Assembly: GCA_034408685.1 (NCBI GenBank) | Contig: JAWXCP010000066.1 | Coordinates: forward strand, 11,258 to 75,257 | Source: JANXVY01 sp034408685 | GTDB taxonomy: Bacteria > Pseudomonadota > Alphaproteobacteria > Rhizobiales > Hyphomicrobiaceae | DNA: 64,000 nt | Direction: 5' to 3' | Shown: piece by piece, positions 35,815-44,765 of the stretch | Position numbering within the stretch: the first letter of the stretch is position 1 | How the letters are laid out: each line of letters begins with the position of its first letter | Program-made: the position numbers and the translations under genes | The notes under the pieces: generated by a model | Told to the model about the DNA's origin: nothing | Seen by the model: the letters and a program-made list of their open reading frames with translations, nothing else | The model's database searches: none

Positions 35815-36795
35815 TCACCCGATCACGGCGCGCCAAAATCGGGCCATCTCATAGACGATCGGGATACCGGCGATCAGCATGAACGGGAATGTAATCCCGA
35901 GCGAACTCGTCAAGTAGATGCCCGGGTTGGCGTCGGGGAACGTGGCGCGGACGGCGGCCGGCGCGTCGATGTAGGAGGCCGACGCCGCGACCGCGCCGAT
36001 GACAAACGCCGACCCGAGCGGCAGCCCGGCCAGTGTCGCGAGCAACGTTCCTATGAGGCCATTGAGCATCGGCACCACGATTGCGAACGCCAGCATCCGC
36101 GGTCCTGCCACTGCGAAATCCCGCATCTGGCGGGCGGCTGCCATCCCCATCTCAAGTATGAAAAGCACGAGGACGCCGCGGAACAGCTCCACGAAGAACG
36201 GCTCGATGCGCTTGAAATTCGCCTCTCCGATGGCAGCGCCGATGATGAGGCCGCCGCCGAGAAGCACGAGACCGCGCCCGCGTAGCGTCTCGATCAGCAG
36301 GCTGCTGAGGCTTCCCTTAACTCCGTTGTCGCGGGCCAGCGCCAGCCGCCCATGGAACAGCGCGACGAGGATGCCCAATTCGAGCAGAGCAACGAGACCG
36401 GTGACATAGCCGGCCATCTCTGTACCCATGCCCTTGGCGAAACTCTGCGCGACTGCGAAAGTGACGGAAGAAACCGAGCCGTAGAGCGCGGCCACGCCGG
36501 CCGCGTCCTTAATGCCGAGCCCGACCGCATAACGGGCGATCAGAAACGCGATGCCAGGCAGCAGAACGATCAAGGCAAGCGTCACGCCAAGGCCGGCCGC
36601 GATGTCGGTGAGCTTGACGCTGGCGAGTTCCTGCCCACCCTGGAGACCGATCGAGAACAGCAGATAGATCGCGAATATCTTAATCACAGGCTCGGGGATC
36701 TCAAGGTCCGACTTGATCAGGGTAGCGAAGATACCGAGGAGAAACGCGAGCGTAATCGGCGAAACGAGGTTTTGGATCAAAATGTCGGTTGGCAT
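35815..36795 (-). CDS. SbtA-like sodium-dependent bicarbonate transporter
   Basis: 326 residues from the ATG at 36795 with GGAGGG ten bases upstream; the frame stays open upstream but crosses the divergent regulator start. About ten membrane helices in two inverted halves, with SbtA-type motifs LYGSVSSVTFAVAQSF and GAVAASASYIDAPAAVR. SbtA of cyanobacteria takes up bicarbonate with Na+. No SbtB regulator gene is adjacent, and the solute in this organism is not certain. The neighbouring LysR gene is divergent. Confidence 0.87.
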   Translation of the reverse strand: MPTDILIQNLVSPITLAFLLGIFATLIKSDLEIPEPVIKIFAIYLLFSIGLQGGQELASVKLTDIAAGLGVTLALIVLLPGIAFLIARYAVGLGIKDAAGVAALYGSVSSVTFAVAQSFAKGMGTEMAGYVTGLVALLELGILVALFHGRLALARDNGVKGSLSSLLIETLRGRGLVLLGGGLIIGAAIGEANFKRIEPFFVELFRGVLVLFILEMGMAAARQMRDFAVAGPRMLAFAIVVPMLNGLIGTLLATLAGLPLGSAFVIGAVAASASYIDAPAAVRATFPDANPGIYLTSSLGITFPFMLIAGIPIVYEMARFWRAVIG

Positions 36796-36905
36796 GTCAT
36801 TTGTCCCTCCGGTTGGCGCAGGACCGGTAGGAAACCGACGTGCTTTCGGGAAACGCATAACTCTGCGAACACTAATAGGTGCCGCCGATAACTGGACCTT
36901 CGCCG

Positions 36906-37835
36906 ATGTATGATCTCGACACTGGCCTGCTGCGCACGTTCCTGGTGCTCTCCGAGACGCTGAGTTTCTCGAAAACCGCCGTTCGAGTCGGCCGGTCGCA
37001 GTCGGCGATTTCGGCACAGCTCAAGAAGCTCGAAGACCTGATGGGCGCCACGTTGGTCGAACGCGACACGCGCCGCGTTGCGCTGACAGGCGAAGGGGAA
37101 CGGCTGCTCGGCCATGCCAAGCAGGTCGTAGCCGCGACCGATGCGATGATCCGGCGCTTTCGCGTCGATGATCTCGAAGGCGAAGTGCGGTTTGCAAGTC
37201 CGGAAGATTTCGCCAGCGCCTACCTGCCCGACGTGCTGGCGGCTTTCGCGTCGACCCATGAACGCGTACAATTGCATGTGTCGTGCGATCTGACGCTGCG
37301 CTTGATTCAGGCATTCGAGTCAGGTGCACACGACATCGTTGTCATCAAGCAGGACCCGGCGGCGCGCCATCCTGAAGCTCGCCCGCTATGGCGCGAGGAA
37401 CTCGTGTGGGTCGGTCCGGCCTCTGAGGACGACGCGGTTCCGTTTGACGTCGTGTGCGAGGCATACGCCCGCCGCGGGCGAGCCTTACCGCTCGTCGTGG
37501 CGCCTGCGCCCTGCGTCTACCGGAGCCGCGCGACAGAGGCCCTTGATCATCAACACGTGCCGTGGACGGCAATCTATGAAAGCCCGAGCCACGCGGGCTG
37601 CTCGGCCGCGGTCAGAGCGGCACTCGGCTACACGGTCATGCCCCTCGCCCTGGTGCCGCCAGGGCTTGCCGTACTAGGGCCCGGCGCGGGTTGGCCCTGC
37701 CTAAGAGAGGCTGAGATCTGCGTTCTGCCGGCACAACGGCTTTCGCCGGCCGCGGCCGCATTGTGCCGGTTCATCGAGGAGCGGATACCGCCGCAGCGGA
37801 TGCACTACCGCGCGCCGGTCCAAGGCTGCGGCTGA
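36906..37835 (+). CDS. LysR-family transcriptional regulator, divergent from SbtA-like gene
   Basis: 309 residues from the ATG at 36906; a GTG at 36879 is possible. N-terminal HTH (FLVLSETLSFSKTAVRVGRS and QSAISAQLKKLEDLM), then a substrate-binding domain of normal length. It starts 110 bases from the transporter gene on the opposite strand, the usual plan for a LysR regulator controlling its neighbour. The effector is unknown. Confidence 0.92.
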   Translation: MYDLDTGLLRTFLVLSETLSFSKTAVRVGRSQSAISAQLKKLEDLMGATLVERDTRRVALTGEGERLLGHAKQVVAATDAMIRRFRVDDLEGEVRFASPEDFASAYLPDVLAAFASTHERVQLHVSCDLTLRLIQAFESGAHDIVVIKQDPAARHPEARPLWREELVWVGPASEDDAVPFDVVCEAYARRGRALPLVVAPAPCVYRSRATEALDHQHVPWTAIYESPSHAGCSAAVRAALGYTVMPLALVPPGLAVLGPGAGWPCLREAEICVLPAQRLSPAAAALCRFIEERIPPQRMHYRAPVQGCG

Positions 37836-38456
37836 TCACATGGTCCGTTGAACGGCGGGCCCCCATTCGAGATGGAGGATGCGGCGCGCTTGCGGCTTGC
37901 GTGCCCGCTGGGAGCGATGCAGCAAGAGGGGACGCATCGCGAGGATGTCGCCACGGGCGGCGAGGCACAATAGCGGCTCGGCTGATTCCGTGAGCCTCGC
38001 AACGTCGGTTCGAGCGATGCGGCCAGCCAGGTGCGTCCCGGGCAAGACCTCGAGCGGGCCATTATCTTCACCGCAGTCGTCGAGATGAAGTCGCAGCGTC
38101 ACGATCCGGGCCAACACATCTGCCGGCCGCTCGCTATTGTCATCGGCGCGGTCCTGGTGCCACGGTACGAACCAGTTGGCTGATGGGGATTTATCGAGTG
38201 CGAGCGCGCGGACGAGGTGGAGCGGTTCACCGCCCAACCGTTCTGCAAGCGCGGCCAACACGCTATGTTCGGCCAGCCAACCAAAATCGTCAGGTGCGAC
38301 GTCCGCCGCGCGTGCACCGGCCGCACCCGGTGGAACAACTGGAAACGCGCGATCCATTTCCGTGAGGTCTGCCGCCGTCAGCGCGTATTCGATGATCGCA
38401 ATGCCGGCTTGCGCAAAGCGCGTATCGAGATCGGGCGGGAGGCCGACGCGCATCAT
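37836..38456 (-). CDS. Phytanoyl-CoA dioxygenase (PhyH) family protein
   Basis: 206 residues from the ATG at 38456 (a second ATG follows). Non-haem Fe(II)/2-oxoglutarate enzyme fold: the iron ligands are in WHQDRAD and, later, LLLHRS, with GPLEVLPGTHLAGRI between them and the 2OG-binding Arg near the end. Substrate is unknown. There is no clear ribosome site. It follows the zincin gene by about 50 bases on the same strand. Confidence 0.85.
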   Translation of the reverse strand: MMRVGLPPDLDTRFAQAGIAIIEYALTAADLTEMDRAFPVVPPGAAGARAADVAPDDFGWLAEHSVLAALAERLGGEPLHLVRALALDKSPSANWFVPWHQDRADDNSERPADVLARIVTLRLHLDDCGEDNGPLEVLPGTHLAGRIARTDVARLTESAEPLLCLAARGDILAMRPLLLHRSQRARKPQARRILHLEWGPAVQRTM

Positions 38457-38508
38457 CGTTTCGAGTGGCCCGTATTCGACCAGCGGATTTTGAAAGTGCG
38501 CATACCGC

Positions 38509-39084
38509 TCAATCCGACAGACAATTGGCAAGAAACGTAACGCGCTGCGGGCCGGGCAAATGGAACGCAGAGCCGCGGCTATTTTCAAAAAATGGCCGCC
38601 AACTGGCGACGTCGGCGGCAACGAAGTCCTGCCGCCTGATGCCTTCTTTCATGGCCCAGCAATCTGCTTCTTTTTCGCTTTCAGATGTTGGTGCGAACAG
38701 GTGGCCGAGAGCGTGGTGACCGCATTCGTGGAGCGCGAAAAACGCCTGGAGCCCGTTAGGCAAGCGACGCATGATGTCGGGGTCGACTTTTATCACGGGT
38801 CCGCTGCCCACGAATTCGGCGCGGCCGACATCGCCTAATGCTGGTACCTCCAGCACGCGCACCGGGCGTCGGCGAAAATCCCGGCAGCCGATCTCAGGGA
38901 TTATTGCCTTTGCGGCTTCGCTGCCCTTTGAGCCAGCTGCCGTTGCCGCGCCGCTCCCCATCGGTAGCGGCAGCGCCTGTGGTTCATTTTGCTGAGCGCG
39001 CGCAGACCCCGCCGTGGCAACCGCCAAAGCAAGGATTTGCATCATACAGGCGGGCCTGAACAAGCCGAACGGGCGCGTGATCAT
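38509..39084 (-). CDS. Exported putative zinc metallopeptidase
   Basis: 191 residues with a signal peptide ending near GSARAQQ and the zincin motif HECGHHALGH at the middle, followed by a candidate third ligand in EKEADCWAMK. This is the HExxH-x(n)-E plan of small peptidases of the gluzincin type. Two Cys residues in the mature part could pair. The substrate is unknown. An internal ATG at 39045 is an alternative start. Confidence 0.78.
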   Translation of the reverse strand: MITRPFGLFRPACMMQILALAVATAGSARAQQNEPQALPLPMGSGAATAAGSKGSEAAKAIIPEIGCRDFRRRPVRVLEVPALGDVGRAEFVGSGPVIKVDPDIMRRLPNGLQAFFALHECGHHALGHLFAPTSESEKEADCWAMKEGIRRQDFVAADVASWRPFFENSRGSAFHLPGPQRVTFLANCLSD

Positions 39085-39142
39085 TACGACAAGTTAGCCA
39101 GCTGCTCGATCAACGCACATTAAAACGGAGCAAGGTATTGCG

Positions 39143-39766
39143 TCACCGCCGGGTCGCGACACCCATCCATACCGCGACGCCAGCAAGCATGAGGGCAAGC
39201 ACGCGCCGCACGACCACCGAGCGGCCGCCAGCGACGATAACCGGACGGGCGCGGGCCGCCAGCAGCACGATGACAAGGTGGATGGTGGTGGCGATAGCGA
39301 CGTAAATCGCCGACAGGGTGAATGCCTGCGCGGTGGTTGGCCGCGACGGATCCAGGAACACCGGAAGCACGGCAATATAGAACATGGCAGCCTTCGGGTT
39401 CAGCACATTCGTGACGAGGCCATTGGTGAAGGCCCGGCGCATGGCGGCTTGCCCGTCGTCGCTTGCATCCACGTCGGGGGTGACGTCTTCGCCGCGCCAC
39501 GTCTCGGCAGCCAGCCACAAAAGGTAAGCGACACCGGCAATTCTCAGCGTTTCGTAGAGCATTGGCGATGACTGCACGATTGCACCGACACCGAGTGCGG
39601 CGAGCGAGCCGATGATCGCCAGACCGAGTGCCACGCCCGCGACCGCGGCAAGCCCCGCGCGGCGCCCCTCGGCCAAGGTCAACACCGCGAGATAGGTCAT
39701 GTTTGGCCCGGGCGTCAGCTCGATCACGAAGCTCGTCCAGGCGAAGGCTGCAATGTTCGATGGCAC
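39143..39766 (-). CDS. LysE/RhtB-family amino-acid exporter
   Basis: 207 residues with about six helices and the family motif FVIELTPGPNMTYL near the N terminus, then GVALGLAIIGSLAALG and NVLNPKAAMFYIAVLP. Exports amino acids or their analogues; the solute cannot be assigned. Single gene, with no LysG-type regulator next to it. Confidence 0.9.
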   Translation of the reverse strand: MPSNIAAFAWTSFVIELTPGPNMTYLAVLTLAEGRRAGLAAVAGVALGLAIIGSLAALGVGAIVQSSPMLYETLRIAGVAYLLWLAAETWRGEDVTPDVDASDDGQAAMRRAFTNGLVTNVLNPKAAMFYIAVLPVFLDPSRPTTAQAFTLSAIYVAIATTIHLVIVLLAARARPVIVAGGRSVVVRRVLALMLAGVAVWMGVATRR

Positions 39767-40085
39767 GGTGGTCCTTGCGAGAGATGTGCTGGCGGGGGCT
39801 CGCCTAGGGCCTCCGTAAATTGATCATCATCGCACGGAATGGGCACGGCCACTGGGCAATTTGATCTGCGGTCGGGTCGGCACCACAACGCCGCGCCGCG
39901 CAACTCGCCGCGCAACCCAATGTCTCACTGTTGCCGTACGTCAACGTGAGATTGCGTGAGCCGACCTCTTGCACCGCAACATGTTGCGCAAACAGAGCAA
40001 ATTTCAAGCGTCCTGCGACAGTAGTGGCGTTGAAGGCACGCGGTCGCCGTGAGATTATCGTGGCAAACGGGAGAACGAGACTCGG
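39767..40085. promoter_or_regulatory. Divergent spacer between LysE-type gene and hemA
   Basis: 319 bases without a convincing gene. It holds an imperfect dyad at 39923-39951 (TCTCAC-t-GTTG, eight-base loop, CAAC-GTGAGA), and a run of TTGC/GCAA motifs (39975-40000). No T-run follows the dyad, so it looks more like an operator than a terminator. The hemA ribosome site is near 40070. Confidence 0.45.
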
Positions 40086-41318
40086 ATGAATTATCGCGCG
40101 CAATTTCAGTCAGCCCTTGGCGCCATCCATCGCGAAGGCCGCTACCGGGTATTCGCCGACATCCTCCGCACGCGTGGCTCGTTCCCCGCCGGGAAACGAA
40201 TCATCGGCGAAACCGCCCGGCCAATTGTCGTCTGGTGCTCGAACGATTATCTCGGCATGGGCCAGCACCCAGCGGTCCTAGCTGCAATGCACGAGGCAAT
40301 CGAGACCGTCGGCGCGGGTTCGGGCGGAACCCGCAACATTTCCGGCACGACGCACTATCACGTCGACCTCGAACACGAGATCGCCGATCTCCATGGCAAG
40401 GAAGCCGCGCTACTGTTCACGTCGGCCTATGTCGCGAATGATGCGACATTGTCGACACTGCAGAAACTACTGCCCGGCGTTGTCGTGCTTTCCGATGAAA
40501 AGAACCACGCATCGATGATCGCGGGCATCCGCAACGGCGGCGGCCGCAGGGTCATCTTCCGCCACAACGATATCGAAGACCTCGAAGCAAAGCTGGCGAC
40601 GCTGCCCCGCGATGCACCAAAGATCATCGCCTTTGAAAGCGTCTACTCGATGGACGGCCATATCGCGCCGATCGGGGCAATATGCGATCTGGCGGCCAAG
40701 TATAACGCGCTGACGTACCTCGACGAGGTCCATGCCGTAGGCCTCTATGGCGCACGCGGAGGGGGCATCTCCGAGCGCGATGGCGTCATGGACCGCGTCG
40801 ATATCATCAACGGCACGCTGGCAAAGGGGTTTGGCGTGATGGGCGGCTATATTGCCGCAAGCCGCGACTGCTGCGACGCCATCCGCTCGTTTGCACCGGG
40901 CTTTATTTTCACGACGTCGCTTGCGCCGGCCATCGCTGCCGGTGCGGCAGCCAGCATCCGGCATTTGAAAGCGAGCCAGTTGGAACGAGCCCGCCATCAG
41001 GAGCGCGCTCGGACGTTGAAAGCGCAGCTGATCTCGGGTGGATTGCCGGTTATGGCAAATCCGAGCCACATTGTGCCAGTGATGGTCGGCGATCCGGTTC
41101 GCTGCAAAGCGCTGACCGATACATTACTCGACGAACACGGCATTTACGTCCAGCCGATCAACTATCCGACCGTACCAAAAGGCGGCGAGCGTATCCGTCT
41201 GACGCCATCGCCGCAGCATACGGATGCGCAAATGGCGGCACTCGTGTCGGCGCTGCGCGGGTTATGGGCCGAATGCCCCGTCGCCAAGGGCCTGCCGCTC
41301 CAACTTGCGGCGGAGTGA
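40086..41318 (+). CDS. hemA: 5-aminolevulinate synthase
   Basis: PLP enzyme joining glycine and succinyl-CoA to make 5-aminolevulinate, the first haem precursor (the Shemin route of alphaproteobacteria). 410 residues with the typical opening YRVFADILRTRGSFP, GSGGTRNISGTTHYH, and the PLP Lys at about 247 in GTLAKGFGVMGGY. Length is normal. The haem is needed in quantity for the Sox and Fcc cytochromes elsewhere in the window. Confidence 0.97.
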   Translation: MNYRAQFQSALGAIHREGRYRVFADILRTRGSFPAGKRIIGETARPIVVWCSNDYLGMGQHPAVLAAMHEAIETVGAGSGGTRNISGTTHYHVDLEHEIADLHGKEAALLFTSAYVANDATLSTLQKLLPGVVVLSDEKNHASMIAGIRNGGGRRVIFRHNDIEDLEAKLATLPRDAPKIIAFESVYSMDGHIAPIGAICDLAAKYNALTYLDEVHAVGLYGARGGGISERDGVMDRVDIINGTLAKGFGVMGGYIAASRDCCDAIRSFAPGFIFTTSLAPAIAAGAAASIRHLKASQLERARHQERARTLKAQLISGGLPVMANPSHIVPVMVGDPVRCKALTDTLLDEHGIYVQPINYPTVPKGGERIRLTPSPQHTDAQMAALVSALRGLWAECPVAKGLPLQLAAE

Positions 41319-41624
41319 GAGGTTTGAAGCGGGCCTGTCAAGGAGCACGACCCGCGCGTGTTTAGCCGGGCCGGATGGGCCCAGCGCTGGCTCCGCTTTC
41401 ATCGCGCCTACCCGGCCGGGCAGGCGCGGCCGACCCGCCCAGGCGGCGGCGCTTTTGCCACGCGGCATTGATTAGCGCGGGGGGCTTCCCCTTCGGTCCG
41501 AACCGGAACTATAGTCGTAGTTCTGGCGATGTTCGTTCCGCGTCAACGGGCAGCATCAGGGGGGCAATTGCACCCCGAGACCAAATTTTTTCTTCGTCAA
41601 CGACACATCCGGGAAACACCTTCC
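41319..41624. promoter_or_regulatory. Long leader of glyA
   Basis: 306 bases without a gene. It contains a GGGCC/GGCCC hairpin near 41371-41392 that may end the hemA transcript, and an 18-base dyad at 41559-41576 (GGGGG, GCAATTGC core, ACCCC). The rest is plain GC-rich spacer. I recognise no known riboswitch in it. Confidence 0.45.
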
Positions 41625-42926
41625 ATGACCAACCTGGCGCACCAGCTCCACGACTCAAACGATTTCTTCCAGGCAAACCTTGCCCAGTCCGACCCGGAAA
41701 TGGCTTCGGCAATTGCCAAGGAGTTCGGCCGCCAGCAGCACGAGATCGAGTTGATCGCGTCTGAAAACATCGTCTCGAAGGCTGTTCTGGAAGCCGCCGG
41801 TAGCGTGCTGACCAACAAGTACGCCGAAGGGTATCCCGGCAAGCGCTATTACGGCGGCTGCCAGTTCGTCGACATCGCGGAAGAGCTTGCGATCGAGCGC
41901 GCCAAGAAGCTGTTCAACTGCGGCTTTGCCAACGTCCAGCCAAACTCAGGCAGCCAAGCCAACCAAGGCGTATTCCAGGCGCTGATGAAACCCGGCGACA
42001 CCATTCTCGGCCTGTCGCTCGCCGCTGGCGGTCACTTGACCCACGGCGCCCCGGTCAACCAGTCTGGCAAGTGGTTCAAGGCCGTTCATTATGGCGTCGA
42101 TCCGGTCACGCACCGCATCAACATGGACGAAGTTCGCAAGCTCGCCCACGAGCACAAGCCGCAACTGCTGATCGCTGGCGGCTCGGCCTATCCGCGCGTC
42201 ATCGACTTCGCAGCGTTCCGCGAAATCGCCGATGAGGTTGGCGCCAAGTTCCTGGTCGATATGGCACACTTCGCTGGCCTCGTTGCCGCCGGCCTCTACC
42301 CCTCGCCGTTCCCGCACGCCCACGTCGTCACCACGACGACGCACAAGACCCTGCGCGGCCCACGCGGCGGCATGATCCTGACCAACGACGAAGACCTCGC
42401 CAAGAAGTTCAACTCGGCGATCTTCCCCGGCATTCAGGGCGGTCCCTTGATGCACGTCATCGCTGGCAAGGCCGTGGCGTTTGGTGAGGCGCTGCGTCCA
42501 GAGTTCAAGATCTATATCAAGAACGTGATAGATAACGCCAAGGCGATGGGCGAGGTGATGGTGCAGAACGGGTACGCGCTCGTCTCTGGCGGTACCGATA
42601 GCCACCTGATCCTCGTCGACCTGCGTCCCAAGAACCTGACCGGCAACATCTCGGAAAAGTCGCTCGGCCGCGCGCACATCACCTGCAACAAGAACGGTAT
42701 TCCGTTCGACCCGGCCAAGCCGATGGTCACCTCGGGCATTCGCCTCGGCTCGCCAGCTGGCACCACGCGCGGCTTCGGCGTTGCCGAGTTCCAGCAGATC
42801 GGGCACTTGATCTGTGAAACGCTCGATGGCCTCGCCAAGAACGGCGAAGAGGGCAATGCCGCCGTCGAAGCCGCTGTGAAGGCCAAGGCGATCGCGCTGT
42901 GTGACCGGTTCCCGATCTACGGCTGA
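41625..42926 (+). CDS. glyA: Serine hydroxymethyltransferase
   Basis: 433 residues from the ATG at 41625. PLP enzyme that interconverts serine and glycine with tetrahydrofolate. Contains IELIASENIVSKAVL, NKYAEGYPGKRYYGG, and the PLP Lys241 in TTTTHKTLRGPRGG. It supplies C1 units. In many alphaproteobacteria glyA, nrdR, rib genes and nusB are in this order, as here. A frame extends 32 codons upstream but is unconserved. Confidence 0.98.
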   Translation: MTNLAHQLHDSNDFFQANLAQSDPEMASAIAKEFGRQQHEIELIASENIVSKAVLEAAGSVLTNKYAEGYPGKRYYGGCQFVDIAEELAIERAKKLFNCGFANVQPNSGSQANQGVFQALMKPGDTILGLSLAAGGHLTHGAPVNQSGKWFKAVHYGVDPVTHRINMDEVRKLAHEHKPQLLIAGGSAYPRVIDFAAFREIADEVGAKFLVDMAHFAGLVAAGLYPSPFPHAHVVTTTTHKTLRGPRGGMILTNDEDLAKKFNSAIFPGIQGGPLMHVIAGKAVAFGEALRPEFKIYIKNVIDNAKAMGEVMVQNGYALVSGGTDSHLILVDLRPKNLTGNISEKSLGRAHITCNKNGIPFDPAKPMVTSGIRLGSPAGTTRGFGVAEFQQIGHLICETLDGLAKNGEEGNAAVEAAVKAKAIALCDRFPIYG

Positions 42927-42951
42927 TCTGGCCAACTCGGTCACAAACTGG

Positions 42952-42981
42952 GGCTCGGCGACGCATTCGCCGGGCCTTTTT
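42952..42981 (+). terminator. Intrinsic terminator of glyA
   Basis: Stem GGCTCGGCGA / TCGCCGGGCC with a five-base loop, followed directly by TTTTT. It lies 26 bases after the glyA stop. Confidence 0.85.
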
Positions 42982-43049
42982 AGTTGGGTTTCGTTCGGGT
43001 CGTCGCTATGTTGGCGATCAACCCTTGTGCGTCTGAGCCGTCCTTTGCC

Positions 43050-43286
43050 ATGAACGCTGAAACAACTACTCCTTCTTCGGCGGCATTCACCGCGATCGTC
43101 CGTCAGGACGGCGCTTGGTGGGTCGGTTGGATCGAAGAGGTCCCGGGCGTCAATGCGCAAGAGACCACGCGCGATGCCTTGCTCGCCAGTCTTCGCGATG
43201 CTCTGCGCGAAGCACTCGAAATGAACCGCGCTGACGCCCGAGCAAGCGCTGGCACCGACTTCTCCGAGATCCCGATTATTCTATGA
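43050..43286 (+). CDS. hicB: HicB-family antitoxin
   Basis: 78 residues with the HicB partial RNase-H-like fold: FTAIVRQDGAWWVGWIEEVPGVNAQ is shortened here to WVGWIEEVPGVNAQ as its key stretch, followed by a helix LLASLRDALREALE. The stop overlaps the ATG of a broken hicA (ATGA). HicB would neutralise the HicA toxin. The order antitoxin-toxin is known for HicBA variants. Confidence 0.85.
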   Translation: MNAETTTPSSAAFTAIVRQDGAWWVGWIEEVPGVNAQETTRDALLASLRDALREALEMNRADARASAGTDFSEIPIIL

Positions 43287-43468
43287 AGCGCCGGGACCTG
43301 ATCCGGCATCTTTTGTCGCACGGCTGTCATCTGGTTCGAGAGGGTGGGCGCCATTCGTAATGGGGAAACGCGACGACTGGAAAGCGAACAGCGGTTCCAC
43401 GTCACACCGAGATTGCTGAGATGTTGGTCGTGAAAATCTGTAAAGACCTCGACATTCCCGGAGCTTAG
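43283..43468 (+). pseudogene. hicA: hicA toxin gene with in-frame nonsense codon
   Basis: Reads MKRRDLIRHLLSHGC then LVREGGRHS, a TAA at 43358-43360, then WGNATTGKRTAVPRHTEI and VKICKDLDIPGA to a TAG at 43466. This is a complete 61-codon HicA except for one stop where the family has an aromatic or other residue before the Trp. The catalytic His (in GGRHS) is kept. No frameshift is needed. Without readthrough it would yield a 25-residue fragment, so the toxin is probably dead. Confidence 0.85.
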
Positions 43469-43607
43469 AGCAGGCTCAACCGTTAATTTGAGTGCGAGAC
43501 GATCGCGCCGTAGCGGATGCTGCCTTATTCACGACCCGAGTTGCCAATCACCGTTCGGACAACGGATCCATCACCTTAGGCAACGGCGGGTAGAGACCGA
43601 TAACACA

Positions 43608-44540
43608 ATGGCGCAAGGCACCTCAGAGCCCCCGAGGACTGTGGCGACCGAACGGAGCGCGGCCTACCGATGGCCGCCGTTGCGGCGTTTGATTGCCATC
43701 GAAATGCGGTTCGGGCGGCGCGCTGACCGTCATCCGGCAATGGCGTTCGCGTACGAATTCTTGCGATTTGGGATCAAACAGGCGTGGGCATGCTTGTTCG
43801 GCGGGCTGATGATTGCGTTGCTGATCGGGACCTACCTTTTTTATCCCAAGGGGGCCGCTCTGGCGCGCTACGACTTCCTCGTGCTTGCCGCCTTGGGCAT
43901 TCAGATCGTGATGATCGCGACCAAGCTCGAGACGATGGAAGAAGCAAAGGTGATTTTTGCGTTCCACATCGTCGGAACCGTGATGGAAGTGTTCAAGACG
44001 GCGATGGGTTCATGGATCTATCCAGAGCCGTCGGTCCTGAGAATCGGCGGCGTTCCGCTATTTACCGGCTTCATGTATGCGGCGGTCGGGTCGTACATTG
44101 CGCGCTGCTGGCGCCTCTTCGACTTCCGCTTCACCCACCATCCGCCATTGTGGATGCTCGGCGTGCTGGCTGTTGCGATCTACATCAACTTCTTCGCCCA
44201 CCATTATGTCACCGACGTGCGGCCTCTGCTTTTTGCTGCGGCTGTCGTGATGTTCGGGCGGTGCTTTGTTTATTTCAAGGTGTGGCGCGTTCACCGCCGC
44301 ATGCCGCTGCTGGTGGGGTTGCTTCTCGTCGCGATTTTCATCTGGTTTGCCGAGAACATCGGCACACTGACCGCCGCGTGGGTCTATCCGAGCCAGACCA
44401 AGGGGTGGCACATGGTCAGCACGGCCAAGCTCGGTGCGTGGTTCCTGCTGATGATCATCAGTTACGCGATGGTTGCCGCCATCAACGGAGTGTTGCCGTT
44501 TCGAGCGAAGGTCGCTGCGGTTCCGACGGCTACGAACTGA
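43608..44540 (+). CDS. DUF817-family membrane protein
   Basis: 310 residues from the ATG at 43608; a frame continues upstream unconserved. About eight to nine helices with DUF817 patterns EFLRFGIKQAWACLFGG, VEVFKTAMGSWIYPEP-like segment and WFAENIGTLTAAWVYPSQ. Family function is unknown. Cytoplasmic N terminus of about 45 residues is basic. Flanking spacers give no hint of partners. Confidence 0.87.
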   Translation: MAQGTSEPPRTVATERSAAYRWPPLRRLIAIEMRFGRRADRHPAMAFAYEFLRFGIKQAWACLFGGLMIALLIGTYLFYPKGAALARYDFLVLAALGIQIVMIATKLETMEEAKVIFAFHIVGTVMEVFKTAMGSWIYPEPSVLRIGGVPLFTGFMYAAVGSYIARCWRLFDFRFTHHPPLWMLGVLAVAIYINFFAHHYVTDVRPLLFAAAVVMFGRCFVYFKVWRVHRRMPLLVGLLLVAIFIWFAENIGTLTAAWVYPSQTKGWHMVSTAKLGAWFLLMIISYAMVAAINGVLPFRAKVAAVPTATN

Positions 44541-44765
44541 ACGTCTGACGCTCGATTTTTTCGGATCGTGGATTAGTCCGTGATTGTGGCAGCCGGGTCG
44601 GGCATCACATGCGCTGTATCTGGACTATCCAAGTTTATGCCGGGCGCGCGGGCGGTTCTGCTGCGGCCGTTCTTGGCACGGCATCGCACAGAAACGGTTC
44701 GCGATAGACGCGCACGGCCACAATGGCGTATCGGGCATGTCCGCCAATGCAAGGACACCCCGCCC

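Noticed and set aside
41319..41624. Known glycine, THF or SAM-type riboswitch before glyA
   Set aside because: No consensus of those classes could be found; only a dyad and a GC hairpin are visible.
41946..43160. A 400-codon minus-strand frame opposite glyA
   Set aside because: Antisense shadow; no recognisable motif and overlaps glyA and its terminator.
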